Shown here piece by piece: positions 8,740 through 17,881 of a stretch of DNA of 64,000 nucleotides (positions are counted from its first letter, which is position 1; each line of letters begins with the position of its first letter). The notes beneath the pieces were generated by a model. That model did no database searches, had not been told where the DNA came from, and was given only the letters and a program-made list of their open reading frames with translations. The translations under genes were made by a program, and so were the position numbers. Location of the stretch: contig JAHDEL010000012.1 of assembly GCA_020628855.1 (NCBI GenBank), positions 22,085-86,084 on the forward strand, read 5' to 3'. Source of the DNA: Saprospiraceae bacterium. Its GTDB lineage: Bacteria > Bacteroidota > Bacteroidia > Chitinophagales > Saprospiraceae.

Positions 8740-10278
8740 TTAATCCAAATTAATTAATCCGAAAGCATACTTCCTCGCGTTCATACTCCCGATGAGAAAC
8801 CTACCGGCACAGTAGTCAGAAAGGAACGGCACAAATTCAAGTTCGATTTCTTTGCTATTGAACATAGTCTCATTGTATTCAATTTCACCATCAGCATTGA
8901 TGACAACCATGTCTGTATATCTCCAACCAGATTTTGCTTTGACTCCTAAGTCTTTGCGTTCTTCGCGATTCTTATAATCGTTGAAGACTAGATACACTTT
9001 GCTATTGTAGACAGCCAATGTGTAAGAAGCATTTCGTGGTGAACGGCTTCTAAATGTCTTGGGGATTTTTTGAAGACTTATCATCTCACCAGAAGTCGAA
9101 AAACGAGGGATAATCAAATCATTTGAATGGTAGGTATATGTGGTTGTTGTTCGTCCATTCGTTGTAGTTGTAGAACTTGTGACATAATACTCCTCGGCAA
9201 TGAATCCAATCGAGCCATCATAATATTCAATGAAATTGTCAATATCATAGGTTGTTCTTAAGCCTTTGTCTTTCTTTATTCTGCTTTTCTTCGTCAGACC
9301 TTCCATAAAATCTGCATCAAACTTGTTGAAGTTTTTGGAAGTTATACCTTCTTCAGCAACACCGGAAGCATAGAAGACTCCTTTGATCGCATTGGCTTTT
9401 TCACCATCATTATAGAATCCTGATAAGATAAAATCAGCATCTTCTTGCGGAAAAAAGATTCCTACGTCTACAGGAATTTTCCCTTCACCCAAATCGAGGT
9501 CATAAGACTGCATGTCTTCTTTTGTCACTCGAAATATTTTATAACCACCAGGCACGTCATCGTCTGATTTTTTCATGCGCTTTTGATACTTTTTTGCAAG
9601 AATGTAGATGACGCCATTGTTATCGACAACGGTTTTCTGCAATCTGAGGTTTTTATCTTTAAAATTGAAGGTTTGTTTTTTCTTCCAGAGTAATTCCATC
9701 TGTTCATTAAAGACCCCAATAGACATTGTTTCCTTCTGATTATTATCTAGCGACGCCCCAATTCCAGTGACTGCAACAATAGAGCTATCTCTACTTACTA
9801 ATAATTCTCCTCTGTCTGAATTGAAATTCGGTCCGAAGAGAGAGATGTTAATTTGCGTTCTGTAATCATAATTATACAACTCTTCTAATTTCCCAAATTT
9901 ACCATCTCGAAATTTGCTCGTAAATACTCTTTGCTTTTTTTCCTTTTTATCATAGTAGTACATATAGCCATAAGTACCCGAACGAGTATGAATAATATCA
10001 GATATATTGACATTTTTTTTGTTGTAGGTGTGATCGAGTTCTGTCGAGTTGACAAGTTTGTGGTCCATGTCATATTGTAAGAGTGTATTCGATCTTTTAG
10101 GGTGTAAGAGTACATAGTAATAATCTCCTTCGATACCTACCAAAGAGAAGATAGAGTACATGCCACCAAATTTGTATTCTGGGCCCCAAGTAGGCTTATA
10201 GTCTTGACTCGATAGGAAGCTAATCGAAGTCAGAATAAAGCAGAGTGAAAAGCAGATTCGTTGTATCATTTGTTTCAT
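8740..10278 (-). CDS. Exported protein of unknown function, possible beta-propeller
   Basis: 512 residues with a signal peptide (to LSSQ, about residue 25). The sequence is rich in short beta-strand and turn units with repeated lysines and tyrosines and recurrent 'D...G.iY.l' patterns (for example VVDNNGVIYILAKKY, YDGSIGFIAEEYYVTS), consistent with a propeller or similar beta-rich fold. A Thr/Ser-rich loop (SSTTTTNGRTTTTYTYHS) lies about residue 370. No lipobox and no clear T9SS domain is present. I do not recognise the family. It follows the gene at 10343 by 64 bases. Confidence 0.75.
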   Translation of the reverse strand: MKQMIQRICFSLCFILTSISFLSSQDYKPTWGPEYKFGGMYSIFSLVGIEGDYYYVLLHPKRSNTLLQYDMDHKLVNSTELDHTYNKKNVNISDIIHTRSGTYGYMYYYDKKEKKQRVFTSKFRDGKFGKLEELYNYDYRTQINISLFGPNFNSDRGELLVSRDSSIVAVTGIGASLDNNQKETMSIGVFNEQMELLWKKKQTFNFKDKNLRLQKTVVDNNGVIYILAKKYQKRMKKSDDDVPGGYKIFRVTKEDMQSYDLDLGEGKIPVDVGIFFPQEDADFILSGFYNDGEKANAIKGVFYASGVAEEGITSKNFNKFDADFMEGLTKKSRIKKDKGLRTTYDIDNFIEYYDGSIGFIAEEYYVTSSTTTTNGRTTTTYTYHSNDLIIPRFSTSGEMISLQKIPKTFRSRSPRNASYTLAVYNSKVYLVFNDYKNREERKDLGVKAKSGWRYTDMVVINADGEIEYNETMFNSKEIELEFVPFLSDYCAGRFLIGSMNARKYAFGLINLD

Positions 10279-10342
10279 ATGTATTTGTCAAGGAATAGGA
10301 CTTCTGTTCCAATATACGCAATCATCAGAAGACTGACTTCTC

Positions 10343-11380
10343 TCAATGACTATTATGCATATATAGGGTTGATAGTGTCCAGAACATGAAGAGATCAAAC
10401 ATCATTTCTTGCTCAAAGAGGTAATACTTTTTTGAACCCCAGTGGATAGGTATACCAAGTAAATTGAAAAGAGCCATTGTTGACTTTGAGACAGCTTGAT
10501 ATCTTTCTTGAGTAATCATATGCATGATTGTCGCGACACTCCCTACTCCAAATAGAATTGGTCCTGAATCTATATCCATCTCATCACCCTCTTTGACGAA
10601 TTGAACTGATAATACTGGATGTACAAAGCTGTCTTGAAATATCGTGTAATGCTTCTTTGCGAGTTCATGATCAATATCGTGCAAGAAGTAAAGTATTAGG
10701 CTCTGCGAAGATCCTCTTGCATGATGAGTATCCTCTTGGATGTGATGAATTAGACCAGTTGGTGTTGTGCTTGTCTTTAGGATAGTATCAAGCCACATTT
10801 GCCGGAAGGCGGAAGAATCTGGCAAACTTGCAATACAAACTAAGTTGTCAGCTGGCCAAATAGAGCCATGATAAGTTTCAAAAAGCGACTGACTATCTGT
10901 AAATTTTTCTTCAAACAATTGACAAGTTTTTTGATGGTCTTCCATTAATCCAGATTGATCTGCAGAATGCTTGGAAAGTGGAGAATCTAGATATTGTTTG
11001 ATTACATAATTGGTCCACCCTTGATAGAAAGCACCATAGGGAAGAGTAAGATTATCTTGAAAATTATCACGGTTTGTTTGGCTTTGTAGTTGCTTCAAGC
11101 TGTATTCGATCTGATTGCTCAGCTGTTGATTATCAAGGATTGGAGAATCTATAAGATTGAGCAAACTCAAAGCAAAAATTGCATTAGCAAAGGTCATACC
11201 TTCTGGATAGCGTTCTTGTAATACTACATCAGCACCATTTGCAAATTTTTCTTGTAAGTGAGAGAGTTGGTTTTTCAGACTACGCTCGAGAAGTAGGCTG
11301 TTAAACGGGGTCAGGATACAACAAAGACAGTAAGTGAGTAAAGTGTATAGAATGAGTCTTCTTACTGTTTTGCCTTTCAT
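10343..11380 (-). CDS. Membrane-anchored protein, possibly alpha/alpha-toroid (six-hairpin-like) fold
   Basis: 345 residues. One hydrophobic anchor lies at about 8-27 (LILYTLLTYCLCCILTPFNS). The rest is rich in helices with aromatic pairs (YGAFYQGWTNYVIKQY, YHGSIWPADNLVC, SSQSLILYFLHDID, DSGPILFGVGSVATI), a spacing that recalls alpha/alpha-barrel glycosidase-like proteins. No catalytic residue can be named. It would face the periplasm. The function is unknown; the fold is an inference from sequence pattern only. Confidence 0.68.
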   Translation of the reverse strand: MKGKTVRRLILYTLLTYCLCCILTPFNSLLLERSLKNQLSHLQEKFANGADVVLQERYPEGMTFANAIFALSLLNLIDSPILDNQQLSNQIEYSLKQLQSQTNRDNFQDNLTLPYGAFYQGWTNYVIKQYLDSPLSKHSADQSGLMEDHQKTCQLFEEKFTDSQSLFETYHGSIWPADNLVCIASLPDSSAFRQMWLDTILKTSTTPTGLIHHIQEDTHHARGSSQSLILYFLHDIDHELAKKHYTIFQDSFVHPVLSVQFVKEGDEMDIDSGPILFGVGSVATIMHMITQERYQAVSKSTMALFNLLGIPIHWGSKKYYLFEQEMMFDLFMFWTLSTLYMHNSH

Positions 11381-11455
11381 AACTCTAGAGATGCCTTCAA
11401 TACAACGATCTTATCATTCAATGCAGTCTATTAGTGAGCTATTAGCTCTATAACT

Positions 11456-12001
11456 TCATTCTTTAAAAGCATACCCGATCCCAAGACCAAACCCAGAGAA
11501 ACCAATCTTCAATCGAATTATAGGACCACCTTCAGGTATTTGATATCTCACTCCAAAATCGAATATCAAATATGGTATTACTCCAATTAGCGAAGAGTTT
11601 ATTGGGATGTCTGCACCAAGACCGGTAACAAATTCTATAGAAAGATTTTTACCAGGAGGAATAAGAAATGCAGGGCCTATATGGAACCCGATGGCGTCAT
11701 AATCTAAAAATTCATTCACTGACGTATCAACTCTATATCTCACTCCAGTTCTAAGCAATATTGTGGATTGCTTTTTTTTGTCTACTTTCTTAAAGAATTC
11801 GTAGTTCAATGTGATAGCATGACTCAGACCTGAAGAGAATTCTGTATGTAACATTCTTGTAGCATATCGTACAGTTGTTTCGGATTGACTTCTCAAAGTG
11901 AGAGGTGAAAAAATAGCAATGAGGAAAAACACAAATAAATAGAGCGTTTTCTGAGTGCCTTTGACGTTAGTTTGAAAGAGGAATGATGCTCTTGCGTCCA
12001 A
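11456..12001 (-). CDS. Small outer-membrane-type protein, paralogue of the next gene
   Basis: 181 residues with a long N-region and hydrophobic signal (LYLFVFFLIAIFSPLTLRSQ, about 20-39). The rest is alternating beta pattern. The end, FGVRYQIPEGGPIIRLKIGF then SGFGLGIGYAF, is shared with the gene at 12018 (FRYQQPEGGLIFRTKAG, SGLGLGIGYA). The two are tandem paralogues 16 bases apart and probably form small beta-barrels. I know of no functional assignment. Confidence 0.72.
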   Translation of the reverse strand: MDARASFLFQTNVKGTQKTLYLFVFFLIAIFSPLTLRSQSETTVRYATRMLHTEFSSGLSHAITLNYEFFKKVDKKKQSTILLRTGVRYRVDTSVNEFLDYDAIGFHIGPAFLIPPGKNLSIEFVTGLGADIPINSSLIGVIPYLIFDFGVRYQIPEGGPIIRLKIGFSGFGLGIGYAFKE

Positions 12002-12017
12002 TGATTATAAGATTGAT

Positions 12018-12575
12018 TTACTTCCTCCTTTTTTTCTTTCTTTTCTTGGTGGTGTTCTGCTGTTCTACCGGAATAGCATACCCTATTCCCAAGCCTAGAC
12101 CTGACAGGCCAGCTTTTGTCCGAAAGATGAGTCCACCCTCAGGTTGTTGATAGCGAAACCCAACATCAACCAGATAAAATACTCTCATGAAAGGATCAGA
12201 GTTTGTATCATTTATTCTATAGCCTTGCTCAAGACCCACGCCAGTATATAACTCAAAGTGAGCTGGTTTTGTAGGGGCAAAAATGAAAGATGTACCTACA
12301 ACTAGGCCATAACCATTATACGGTTGTCTCACTATGGCATTATGTGCATTTCTCCACCTGAGCCCAACTCTACCTAGTATCTGAGCTTTTTGATTTTTAG
12401 TCATCCCAATATGCTTCTCATAACTCAGCGTAACCGTATTTGCGAAGATATTGTAAGTGCCTTCTGCATGAAATCTATTATCACTAAAGACAATCTCTTC
12501 AGTATCCTGTGCAGCAATGTGAGCAAGTTGTAACCATAGAAATATGACAAACAAAAGAGATGTATTACGAAGCAT
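12018..12575 (-). CDS. Small outer-membrane-type protein, paralogue of the previous gene
   Basis: 185 residues, signal peptide to about HIAAQ (22). Beta-strand-rich with glycines (VGLRWRN, YTGVGLEQGYR, LSGLGLGIGYAIP). The PEGG...GLGIGYA C-terminal block is shared with the neighbouring paralogue. It then adds a very basic tail (TTKKRKKKRRK), unusual for a barrel whose last strand normally ends the protein, so the tail would project into the periplasm. Probably the first gene of the pair. Confidence 0.72.
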   Translation of the reverse strand: MLRNTSLLFVIFLWLQLAHIAAQDTEEIVFSDNRFHAEGTYNIFANTVTLSYEKHIGMTKNQKAQILGRVGLRWRNAHNAIVRQPYNGYGLVVGTSFIFAPTKPAHFELYTGVGLEQGYRINDTNSDPFMRVFYLVDVGFRYQQPEGGLIFRTKAGLSGLGLGIGYAIPVEQQNTTKKRKKKRRK

Positions 12576-12623
12576 AGTGCGTATTTAGATAACTAATTTA
12601 CACATTCCTTTCAATCTCATGCT

Positions 12624-13121
12624 TTATCGGATTTTCTCGTAGATGTATATATCTGCATCTGCGATGAAATGTGGTCCATACATATACGATTCATGAAATT
12701 TTGACATTTCAAGATATGGGTTCGTTGGAGTCAGTTTTAGGTAATTATTCTCAATACTCCAAGTATGTGTATATACCGTATCAATGTATGCATCATGAAA
12801 CTCGAAAAAGAGTTCGTCTTCTTTGAAAATGAGATAACCACATGGTTGAGTCTTTGATGCAATCCATCCTGCGGCAAAGCCAGAAATAGACCATTCACCA
12901 AGTAAATTTTCAGAAATGAGATCGTCTGATGTGAGTGAGTTATCATGTATTTCATCGAGGATTTCGGATTCATTTTCATCCAGCAAACCATCTTTATCAT
13001 CAGGAGACTCAATAAAAACACAATCTGTCAGCGCAGAAGGAATTGTATCTGGGTCAGGTGTACATGATTGCCAAAGAAAAACTAAGAGGCCAAATAAGAA
13101 AATGTGAGTTACTTGTTTCAT
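12624..13121 (-). CDS. Lipoprotein, lipocalin-like, unknown
   Basis: I start at MKQVTHIFLFGLLVFLWQSC (ATG complement 13119-13121), because this gives a perfect lipoprotein signal with lipobox FLWQSC; a further upstream in-frame ATG at 13199 would bury the signal 26 residues in. The mature protein begins CTPDPDTIPS and includes an acidic linker (ESPDDKDGLLDENESEILDE). It continues with a short beta-rich segment (LLGEWSISGF, LIFKEDELFFEF, HTWSIENNYLKL) resembling Bacteroidota lipocalin-like domains. 165 residues. The ligand is unknown. Confidence 0.7.
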   Translation of the reverse strand: MKQVTHIFLFGLLVFLWQSCTPDPDTIPSALTDCVFIESPDDKDGLLDENESEILDEIHDNSLTSDDLISENLLGEWSISGFAAGWIASKTQPCGYLIFKEDELFFEFHDAYIDTVYTHTWSIENNYLKLTPTNPYLEMSKFHESYMYGPHFIADADIYIYEKIR

Positions 13122-13278
13122 GATAGTAAAGTTTAGGTGTCTAATTGCAAAGACGAGATTATCTCGTAATAAGTTGGGTGACTCAGTCAAAAAAATCACA
13201 TCATTTGATAAAAAAGGTGAGTACTAGTTGATATTTAATAATGTAATTTGTGTGAGATTTCAAGAGAAATACTACACT

Positions 13279-14013
13279 ATGTCCCAGCAAAAATCTTACG
13301 TTCCTGTTTCTGCGCAAAGAATTAAACTTGCGCGTCATCTGTATGGCGAAGGTATTGAGATAGGTGCCCTCCATAGACCTCTATTGCCACTTCCAGATAC
13401 AGTTACGAAGATCACATATCTTGATAGGAAAACTACACCTGAGTTACGCCAACTCTATCCTAATCTAGCTGTCCATAAATTAGTTGAAGTCGGATTAGTT
13501 GGCAAAGCAGAAAGTCTTGACCTTGAGCATAATTCTCAAGATTTCATCATAGCCAATCACCTTATAGAGCATACAGAAGGAACATTTCAAACTTTAGAGA
13601 ATTTTTGTAATATCCTCAAACCTGGTGGAATTCTCTATATGGCTGTTCCTGACAAGCGTTTCACTTTTGATAGATTTAGAGAGGCAGTAACTTATGAGCA
13701 TTTGGCTGAAGAATATCATCATGGTTTTGAGCAATCTAGACCACAACATTATCGAGATTGGGTCACTAATGTCAATGTCAAGCATTTGAAGAAGACCTAT
13801 ACACCCGAACAATTAGAAGCTCAGATTGAGAAAAGTATAAGAGATGTGCCGAATATTCATTTTCACGCTTGGAGATGCGAGGATTTCGTTGAGCATATGT
13901 TCAGAATGCGCTACGAATTGGGTATTCCTTTGAAGGTGATTGATGTTGGCATAAGACAAGAGAAATCAAGAGAGTTTATTGTAGTTTTTCAAAAAGAAGA
14001 AGGTCATACTTAG
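13279..14013 (+). CDS. Class I SAM-dependent methyltransferase
   Basis: The start is set at MSQQKSYVPV (ATG 13279); upstream in-frame codons give only a TTG start. 244 residues. GEGIEIGALHRPL is the SAM-binding motif I in the 'GxEIGALxxP' form. DFIIANHLIEHTEG and LKPGGILYMAVPDKR are motifs II/III of Methyltransf_11-like enzymes. Such proteins often lie in glycan or polysaccharide loci; here no cluster is evident apart from a GT2 gene 1.9 kb away. The stop overlaps the end of the convergent DoxX gene by 4 bases. Confidence 0.85.
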   Translation: MSQQKSYVPVSAQRIKLARHLYGEGIEIGALHRPLLPLPDTVTKITYLDRKTTPELRQLYPNLAVHKLVEVGLVGKAESLDLEHNSQDFIIANHLIEHTEGTFQTLENFCNILKPGGILYMAVPDKRFTFDRFREAVTYEHLAEEYHHGFEQSRPQHYRDWVTNVNVKHLKKTYTPEQLEAQIEKSIRDVPNIHFHAWRCEDFVEHMFRMRYELGIPLKVIDVGIRQEKSREFIVVFQKEEGHT

Positions 14014-14360
14014 GTGTTAGAAATTTTTCTGGTCCTGATAAACGGAGGATTCCAAATGAGAAGGAGTAAGAGTATGGCAATAAAGACAGAACCTCCAATG
14101 TCATAGGTGCTTGATAGTATGTGATAGCAAGTAAAGAAGAGCATAAAACCAGTAAAGAAAATAGCTGTTGACCTCCTAAACTTGGGTAGCAATATACAGA
14201 TAGCCCCAATTAATTGAAGTGTGCCAAGTCCTTTCCAAACCATTGGTGAGATGGCATCCATTAATGAGCAAGGTGGCTCCATAAAATTGAAAAACTTATC
14301 TAGCCCTATTGTCAAAAAAAGAAGACTACAAATTACGGCTATGCTATTTGATAAATTCAT
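14010..14360 (-). CDS. DoxX-family membrane protein
   Basis: 116 residues, four transmembrane helices. GLDKFFNFMEPP and MVWKGLGTLQLIGAICILLP followed by a FFTGFMLFFTCYH helix match the DoxX/DoxX-like layout. Members are small inner-membrane proteins linked variously to quinone or thiol redox chemistry. Convergent with the methyltransferase gene (4-base overlap of the 3' ends). Confidence 0.78.
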   Translation of the reverse strand: MNLSNSIAVICSLLFLTIGLDKFFNFMEPPCSLMDAISPMVWKGLGTLQLIGAICILLPKFRRSTAIFFTGFMLFFTCYHILSSTYDIGGSVFIAILLLLLIWNPPFIRTRKISNT

Positions 14361-14420
14361 GATTGATTTCTCTAAATGTTATACAATTGAATTTCTTTCA
14401 TTCGACAAGAATGTTTTGAA

Positions 14421-15416
14421 TTAGTCTGGCCTACAAACCTGTTGTAAAAGCTCCATAGATTGTTTTTCTGCTTCTGATAATGATCTCAAAAGCTGTGCAG
14501 CCTCGTCCATATATTGTCTATTTCCAGTTTTTCCTATTGTAGCAAAGAGTTCAGCTAATTGGCTCCAGTCTTTTGCATGTTCAATGAAGCGCTCGTATGC
14601 CGGTTGCAGCATGTTTAGCGTATGTTTTTCGATAGATACTTTCAAAAAATCTCTATACAGATTTCTGAATAATGCACCTCCAGTCCCAGCTCTTTCCATC
14701 AGCATTGCACTTGTCTCAAATTCATATTTGACATTCTTGCTTGTATCAAACCACTTATATATTTCGGATGCTGTTTTTGCAATTCCTTTAAAACCAAAGT
14801 TTTTGATAGGCGGATTGAGATAGTCTATAGCATTGCGGTAGATAGCAGCTGTGATGACATGCTTCATTGCAGGCAATGCAGCATTTTTTGTAATTGTATA
14901 ACTCAGATTTTTAGAAGACATGGGACCTCTTTCGTTTCTAGCCAGAGCCAAATTGGATAAACTAGTAGATACCATGCCACCTTGTTGCACTGTATCAACA
15001 AGATATGCTTGACTTTCATCATAGCCATACATGGCAACATAATGACCTGCAAAATGAATCTTATTGGTGAAATAATCAAGATGGTAGCAATCTAATTTAA
15101 GTCCAACGACCTGATCTTGATCAATGGTATTTACAACATTTTCCCAAGCTTTCTTCATTGAGCCAGTCTCCTTGATTTCTAGCTTGAGATTAAGGTTCTT
15201 GCAAATGTTTTGTGTAAGAATATCCGTCTTTATTCTTCCTCCAATGAACGGAAAATCCATATTTTTCATCTTCCAATAAATGTATCCTAGACCTTCCCCA
15301 ATACCAAATAACATGGCTTCAGAAATATTAATCCCAAGATGTTTAAGCAGACTTCCTGTTGCGGTAGTTTCGCAATGTTGTCCTTCAAAAGCTTTAAAGT
15401 GTTTGACTTGATGCAT
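14421..15416 (-). CDS. BtrH N-terminal / DUF4872-type protein
   Basis: 331 residues. The N-terminus HFKAFEGQHCETTATGSLL (about residues 5-23) carries the catalytic-type cysteine. FAGHYVAMYGYDES (about 122-135) carries the matching histidine. This is the papain-like BtrH fold, named after the butirosin acyltransferase BtrH. The C-terminal half matches DUF4872 in general style. BtrH transfers an acyl group from a carrier protein; many homologues lie outside antibiotic clusters and their substrate is unknown. No carrier protein is encoded here. The cupin gene upstream is 30 bases away on the same strand. Confidence 0.82.
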   Translation of the reverse strand: MHQVKHFKAFEGQHCETTATGSLLKHLGINISEAMLFGIGEGLGYIYWKMKNMDFPFIGGRIKTDILTQNICKNLNLKLEIKETGSMKKAWENVVNTIDQDQVVGLKLDCYHLDYFTNKIHFAGHYVAMYGYDESQAYLVDTVQQGGMVSTSLSNLALARNERGPMSSKNLSYTITKNAALPAMKHVITAAIYRNAIDYLNPPIKNFGFKGIAKTASEIYKWFDTSKNVKYEFETSAMLMERAGTGGALFRNLYRDFLKVSIEKHTLNMLQPAYERFIEHAKDWSQLAELFATIGKTGNRQYMDEAAQLLRSLSEAEKQSMELLQQVCRPD

Positions 15417-15446
15417 TGGAACTGAATTGTTTAAACTAATTTTTGA

Positions 15447-15812
15447 TTAAAGGACATCAAGATTGTGTTTTGTTAGTGGTCCGGTTGTATTTCCAGTATT
15501 CAATGTAGTAGCAGGCTCAAATAGTAATACTTCTACCTCTTCTTCAGCATAAGGCTTGTGTTCAACACCTTTAGGAATAATAACAAACTCTCCAGGATGC
15601 AGAGTAAGTGTCTTTTCCTTCAAAGCAATGTGAAGTATTCCATTTATGACTAAGAACAGTTCATCTTCGTCTTCATGATGATGCCAAATAAAATCGCCTT
15701 TAAGCTTAGCAATTTTGACATGTTGGCCATTCAGTGCACCTATAATCTTAGGGCTCCAATGATCATCGAATCTCGCAAATTTTTCGTTTAAGCTGACTTT
15801 TTCTATTGACAT
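15447..15812 (-). CDS. Cupin-domain protein
   Basis: 121 residues. Cupin motif 1 is seen as WHHHEDEDELFLVINGILHI and motif 2 as PGEFVIIPKGVEHKPYAEEE, giving the three-His/one-Glu metal site. Single-domain cupins of this size act as sugar or aromatic isomerases or dioxygenases, or as sensors; the substrate is not predictable. Probably cotranscribed with the BtrH-like gene 30 bases downstream. Confidence 0.88.
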   Translation of the reverse strand: MSIEKVSLNEKFARFDDHWSPKIIGALNGQHVKIAKLKGDFIWHHHEDEDELFLVINGILHIALKEKTLTLHPGEFVIIPKGVEHKPYAEEEVEVLLFEPATTLNTGNTTGPLTKHNLDVL

Positions 15813-15911
15813 AAAATACTTGCTGTTAGTTGTGAAGATACAATGACATTATGGGTTATACTAGCCAGCTAGTGCAAGGACAAATGATGAAGAATTTTTA
15901 CATATTCGCAT

Positions 15912-16796
15912 ATGCTGCAAATTTCGAAACATCAAGTACCGCCGCCAAAGCATGCGAAATTCTCGATATTGATTCCAACATGGAATAATCTGCCATATTT
16001 GCAACTTTGCTTGAGAAGTATCAAGCAATATTCACATTTTCAGCATGAAGTACTCATTCATGTCAATGATGGCTCGGATGGTACCTTGGAGTGGCTCGAA
16101 TCGCAGAATATAAGTTACACATATTCTGATCAGAATATTGGTATTTGTCATGCTTTGAATGCCCTTTCAGAAATCATGAGCACAAACTATCTCGTCTATA
16201 TGAATGATGATATGTTTGTTTGTCCTGAATGGGACCTTGAGCTTTGGAAAGCTATCGAGGCAAAAGGGAATAACCAGTTTTTCTACTCTTCCACAATGAT
16301 TGAGCCGACCCTGACGGGAAATGCATGTGTAATTGCTCCATTCGATTATGGTGATGGCATAGACAGTTTTGATGAGACTGGTTTGATACAGAACTTTGCT
16401 AGAGCGAAGAAATCAGATTGGTATGGGGCAACATGGCCACCGAATATTGTTCATAAATCTCTGTGGGATGAGGTAGGAGGGTACAGTATCGAGTTCTCAC
16501 CTGGGATGGCATCTGATCCAGATTTCTCAAAGAAACTCTGGGAAGTAGGTGTCAGAGATTTTAAAGGCATAAGTACAAGCAGAGTTTATCACTTTGGATC
16601 GAAGTCGACCGGCAGGGTGAAAAAGAACAACGGCAGAAAACAATTTTTGCAAAAGTGGGGCATGACGACATCTACATTCACCAAACATGTGTTGAGGAGC
16701 GGAAAAGATGCTGAAGGCGACTTAACTGAACCTGGAGGGTTGATCTATTACCTACAGCTTCTTAAGAGCAAGCTTAGAAAGTCATTGTTCGCTTGA
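15912..16796 (+). CDS. Glycosyltransferase family 2
   Basis: 294 residues, GT-A fold: FSILIPTWNNLPYLQLCLRS at the N-terminus, HVNDGSDGT nucleotide-sugar motif, and YMNDDMFVCPEWD containing the metal-binding acidic motif. A GGY segment follows a conserved W (WDEVGGYS). No transmembrane helices, so it is cytosolic and uses a nucleotide sugar to glycosylate an unknown acceptor. It stands alone on the plus strand between minus-strand genes. Confidence 0.88.
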   Translation: MLQISKHQVPPPKHAKFSILIPTWNNLPYLQLCLRSIKQYSHFQHEVLIHVNDGSDGTLEWLESQNISYTYSDQNIGICHALNALSEIMSTNYLVYMNDDMFVCPEWDLELWKAIEAKGNNQFFYSSTMIEPTLTGNACVIAPFDYGDGIDSFDETGLIQNFARAKKSDWYGATWPPNIVHKSLWDEVGGYSIEFSPGMASDPDFSKKLWEVGVRDFKGISTSRVYHFGSKSTGRVKKNNGRKQFLQKWGMTTSTFTKHVLRSGKDAEGDLTEPGGLIYYLQLLKSKLRKSLFA

Positions 16797-16806
16797 ATAT
16801 CATCAT

Positions 16807-17811
16807 CTACTGATACGAATTAAGTGGTCTCGGAAAGTATCCAATCTCATCAATAAACTGTTGCACAGTTTGTGGATTAGAATAGTTAAGTTCTATCAGG
16901 GCTGCAATAGCCTCTACACTATTTGCATGTGAGTTATAGAATTTTTCTGATAGTATGTAGCCTACAAAATAAGCAAGGTCTCGAGTTCCGAATGGATTAT
17001 TGGCATTACTCCACAGCCAATAACCATAGTCCGTATTGAACATGTCTTGTACAAAAGCATCCATGACTTCTGTTTCATGTTGAATTCCATACTGAATGCT
17101 TGGCTCATGGTTTTCTTCTTTAGGTATGTTCATGACTATATCAGTAATAAACTCTGCAGCTCCTTCACGCAAAGCTGTGACAAAGAGTGGAGTATTCAGA
17201 CTTTCTTTTTGTTGTGTATGCACGTATTCATGAATATTCAGTTTAACGATGTGATCGAGAGGTCGTGATTTCCAATATTCTCTTGCCCAATAATCTTTTG
17301 GGAATTCAGAAAGATCAGTTGTTTGACTGACAAGTGCTAGCTCTGAACCAATCAACACTCTGTCTTGCAAGGTTGTGCCATTAGATCTGAATGCACCCAT
17401 AGTAAAGAAGATTTGAGCAGGTTTCAGATTGGGGTAGAGCTCCTGAAGTTTCTTGAGTTTACTCTCTATCTGTGCAGCAATACTATCAGTAGCTAGGATG
17501 GTAGGTCTTAATGATTCATAGAATTTAGGATAGCGTGCAATATTTTCCAAGTATTCAGAGTCCTTGTATCTTCTCACATCAATCATAGAACGTTGGCCAG
17601 GTGATGCTTTAGCTAAAAATAAAGTCTCTAGAATGTGCTTATGATTTCTAGGATTAGCATCACCTCTTATGCTATCAAATGCAGTATAAAAGTTGGCCAA
17701 ATCTGTGGTTACCGTGAGTTGATCCGAAGGATTGAGAGCGTAGTCAGAATCTTGCGTCTGTGTACAACCTAAGGATAACAGTATGAGCAAAGCAACTATT
17801 CGTATTCCCAT
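16807..17811 (-). CDS. Lipoprotein with HExxH zinc-protease motif (DUF2268/GldB-like)
   Basis: The start is set at MGIRIVALLILLSLGC, giving a clear lipobox (LSLGC, Cys16); the ORF begins 10 residues upstream. 334 residues. NIHEYVHTQQ (His194, Glu195, His198) is an HExxH zinc motif, and ALREGAAEFITD about 20 residues later supplies the candidate third ligand glutamate. This order is that of DUF2268-type predicted Zn peptidases and the related gliding protein GldB family. Anchored in the periplasm by the lipid. Protease activity is inferred, not shown. Confidence 0.78.
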   Translation of the reverse strand: MGIRIVALLILLSLGCTQTQDSDYALNPSDQLTVTTDLANFYTAFDSIRGDANPRNHKHILETLFLAKASPGQRSMIDVRRYKDSEYLENIARYPKFYESLRPTILATDSIAAQIESKLKKLQELYPNLKPAQIFFTMGAFRSNGTTLQDRVLIGSELALVSQTTDLSEFPKDYWAREYWKSRPLDHIVKLNIHEYVHTQQKESLNTPLFVTALREGAAEFITDIVMNIPKEENHEPSIQYGIQHETEVMDAFVQDMFNTDYGYWLWSNANNPFGTRDLAYFVGYILSEKFYNSHANSVEAIAALIELNYSNPQTVQQFIDEIGYFPRPLNSYQ

Positions 17812-17881
17812 GACTTTGTTATTTCTATTTAAAATATACAAATCTTTAACCCAAATCAGGTAACATCAGGCTTGTGAATGC

